Shown piece by piece: positions 44,786-44,809 of a DNA stretch of 44,809 bases; position 1 is the stretch's first letter, and every line of letters starts with the position of its first letter. A program made the translations under genes and the position numbers. The stretch is taken from positions 1 to 44,809 of the forward strand of contig SBGP01000058.1 in the NCBI GenBank assembly GCA_006226595.1, read 5' to 3'. Source of the DNA: Deltaproteobacteria bacterium (lineage in GTDB: Bacteria > Myxococcota_A > UBA796 > GCA-2862545). Below the pieces are notes generated by a model that did not search any database, was not told where the DNA came from, and worked only from the letters and a program-made list of their open reading frames with translations.

Positions 44786-44809
44786 CCGGTTTCGGCCCTT
44801 CGCTGGCGA
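44786..44809 (+). repeat. direct repeat, copy 2, cut by the window edge
   Basis: Identical to 44682-44705 except for A to G at the fourth base. No matching left arm is found in the intervening 80 nt, so only the right half of the structure is present here. The copy runs to the last base of the window and may continue. Between the copies, 44710-44785 is GC-rich and holds no gene I can see. Confidence 0.8.

Overview
This 44.8 kb window comes from a GC-rich, Gram-negative, predatory/gliding-type deltaproteobacterial lineage, most probably Myxococcota or a close relative. The grounds are: very high G+C with strong G/C in third codon positions (so long meaningless ORFs lie antisense to nearly every gene), many outer-membrane-type lipoproteins, a thrombospondin type 3 repeat protein ending in a MYXO-CTERM-like Cys/hydrophobic/Arg tail, an OmpA/TonB-C fusion, a choice-of-anchor-D/vWA lipoprotein and multi-propeller lipoproteins. 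The assignment is inference; no rRNA is present. Genes are packed tightly, often with 1-4 nt stop/start overlaps, and no gap exceeds about 200 bp.

Layout. 10-4456 (minus): branched-chain amino-acid dehydrogenase, tandem universal stress protein, ScpA, ScpB, RluB-type pseudouridine synthase and an initiator tRNA. 4575-5932 (minus): an overlapping pair made of a radical-SAM-like protein lacking the catalytic 3-Cys motif and an unknown 171-aa protein. 5978-8566 (plus): sulfatase-fold lipoprotein. 8550-12323 (minus): five-gene acyl-CoA operon (3-hydroxyacyl-CoA dehydrogenase, crotonase, acyl-CoA dehydrogenase, B12-binding mutase subunit, small P-loop protein with a degenerate Walker A). 12526-17720 (plus): two translationally coupled beta-propeller lipoproteins. 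17752-23237 (minus): SixA phosphatase, SLC12-like transporter, and a 926-aa double HtrA/PDZ protease with the architecture of eukaryotic Nma111p/DEG7.

23351-28891 (plus): orphan Flp-type pilin, beta-barrel/OmpA/TonB-C protein coupled to the TSP3 protein, then a vWA lipoprotein. 28888-29196 (minus): tiny lipoprotein. 29297-33779 (plus): peptide-binding SBP with a large insertion, propeller lipoprotein, asparaginase; a plausible peptide/asparagine scavenging set. 33792-37092 (minus): DEAD-box helicase, NrnA-like DHH phosphoesterase and pyrophosphatase, a coherent RNA-turnover operon. 37282-40846: metallo-beta-lactamase-fold hydrolase, TIGR01777-type epimerase, LOG-family protein and GNAT acetyltransferase. 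41027-44622 (plus): Xaa-Pro aminopeptidase, small cysteine-containing protein and S-adenosylhomocysteinase, followed by a nested inverted repeat whose right arm recurs at the window edge.

Most of the window is core metabolism and envelope biology. The unusual items are the radical-SAM-derived pseudoenzyme pair, the bacterial Nma111/DEG7-type double protease, the Walker-A-degenerate P-loop protein coupled to a B12 subunit, the coupled OmpA/TonB-C and TSP3 envelope pair, the SBP with an internal SH3-like insertion, and the composite repeat downstream of ahcY. All functional assignments rest on reading motifs by eye; no database search was run.
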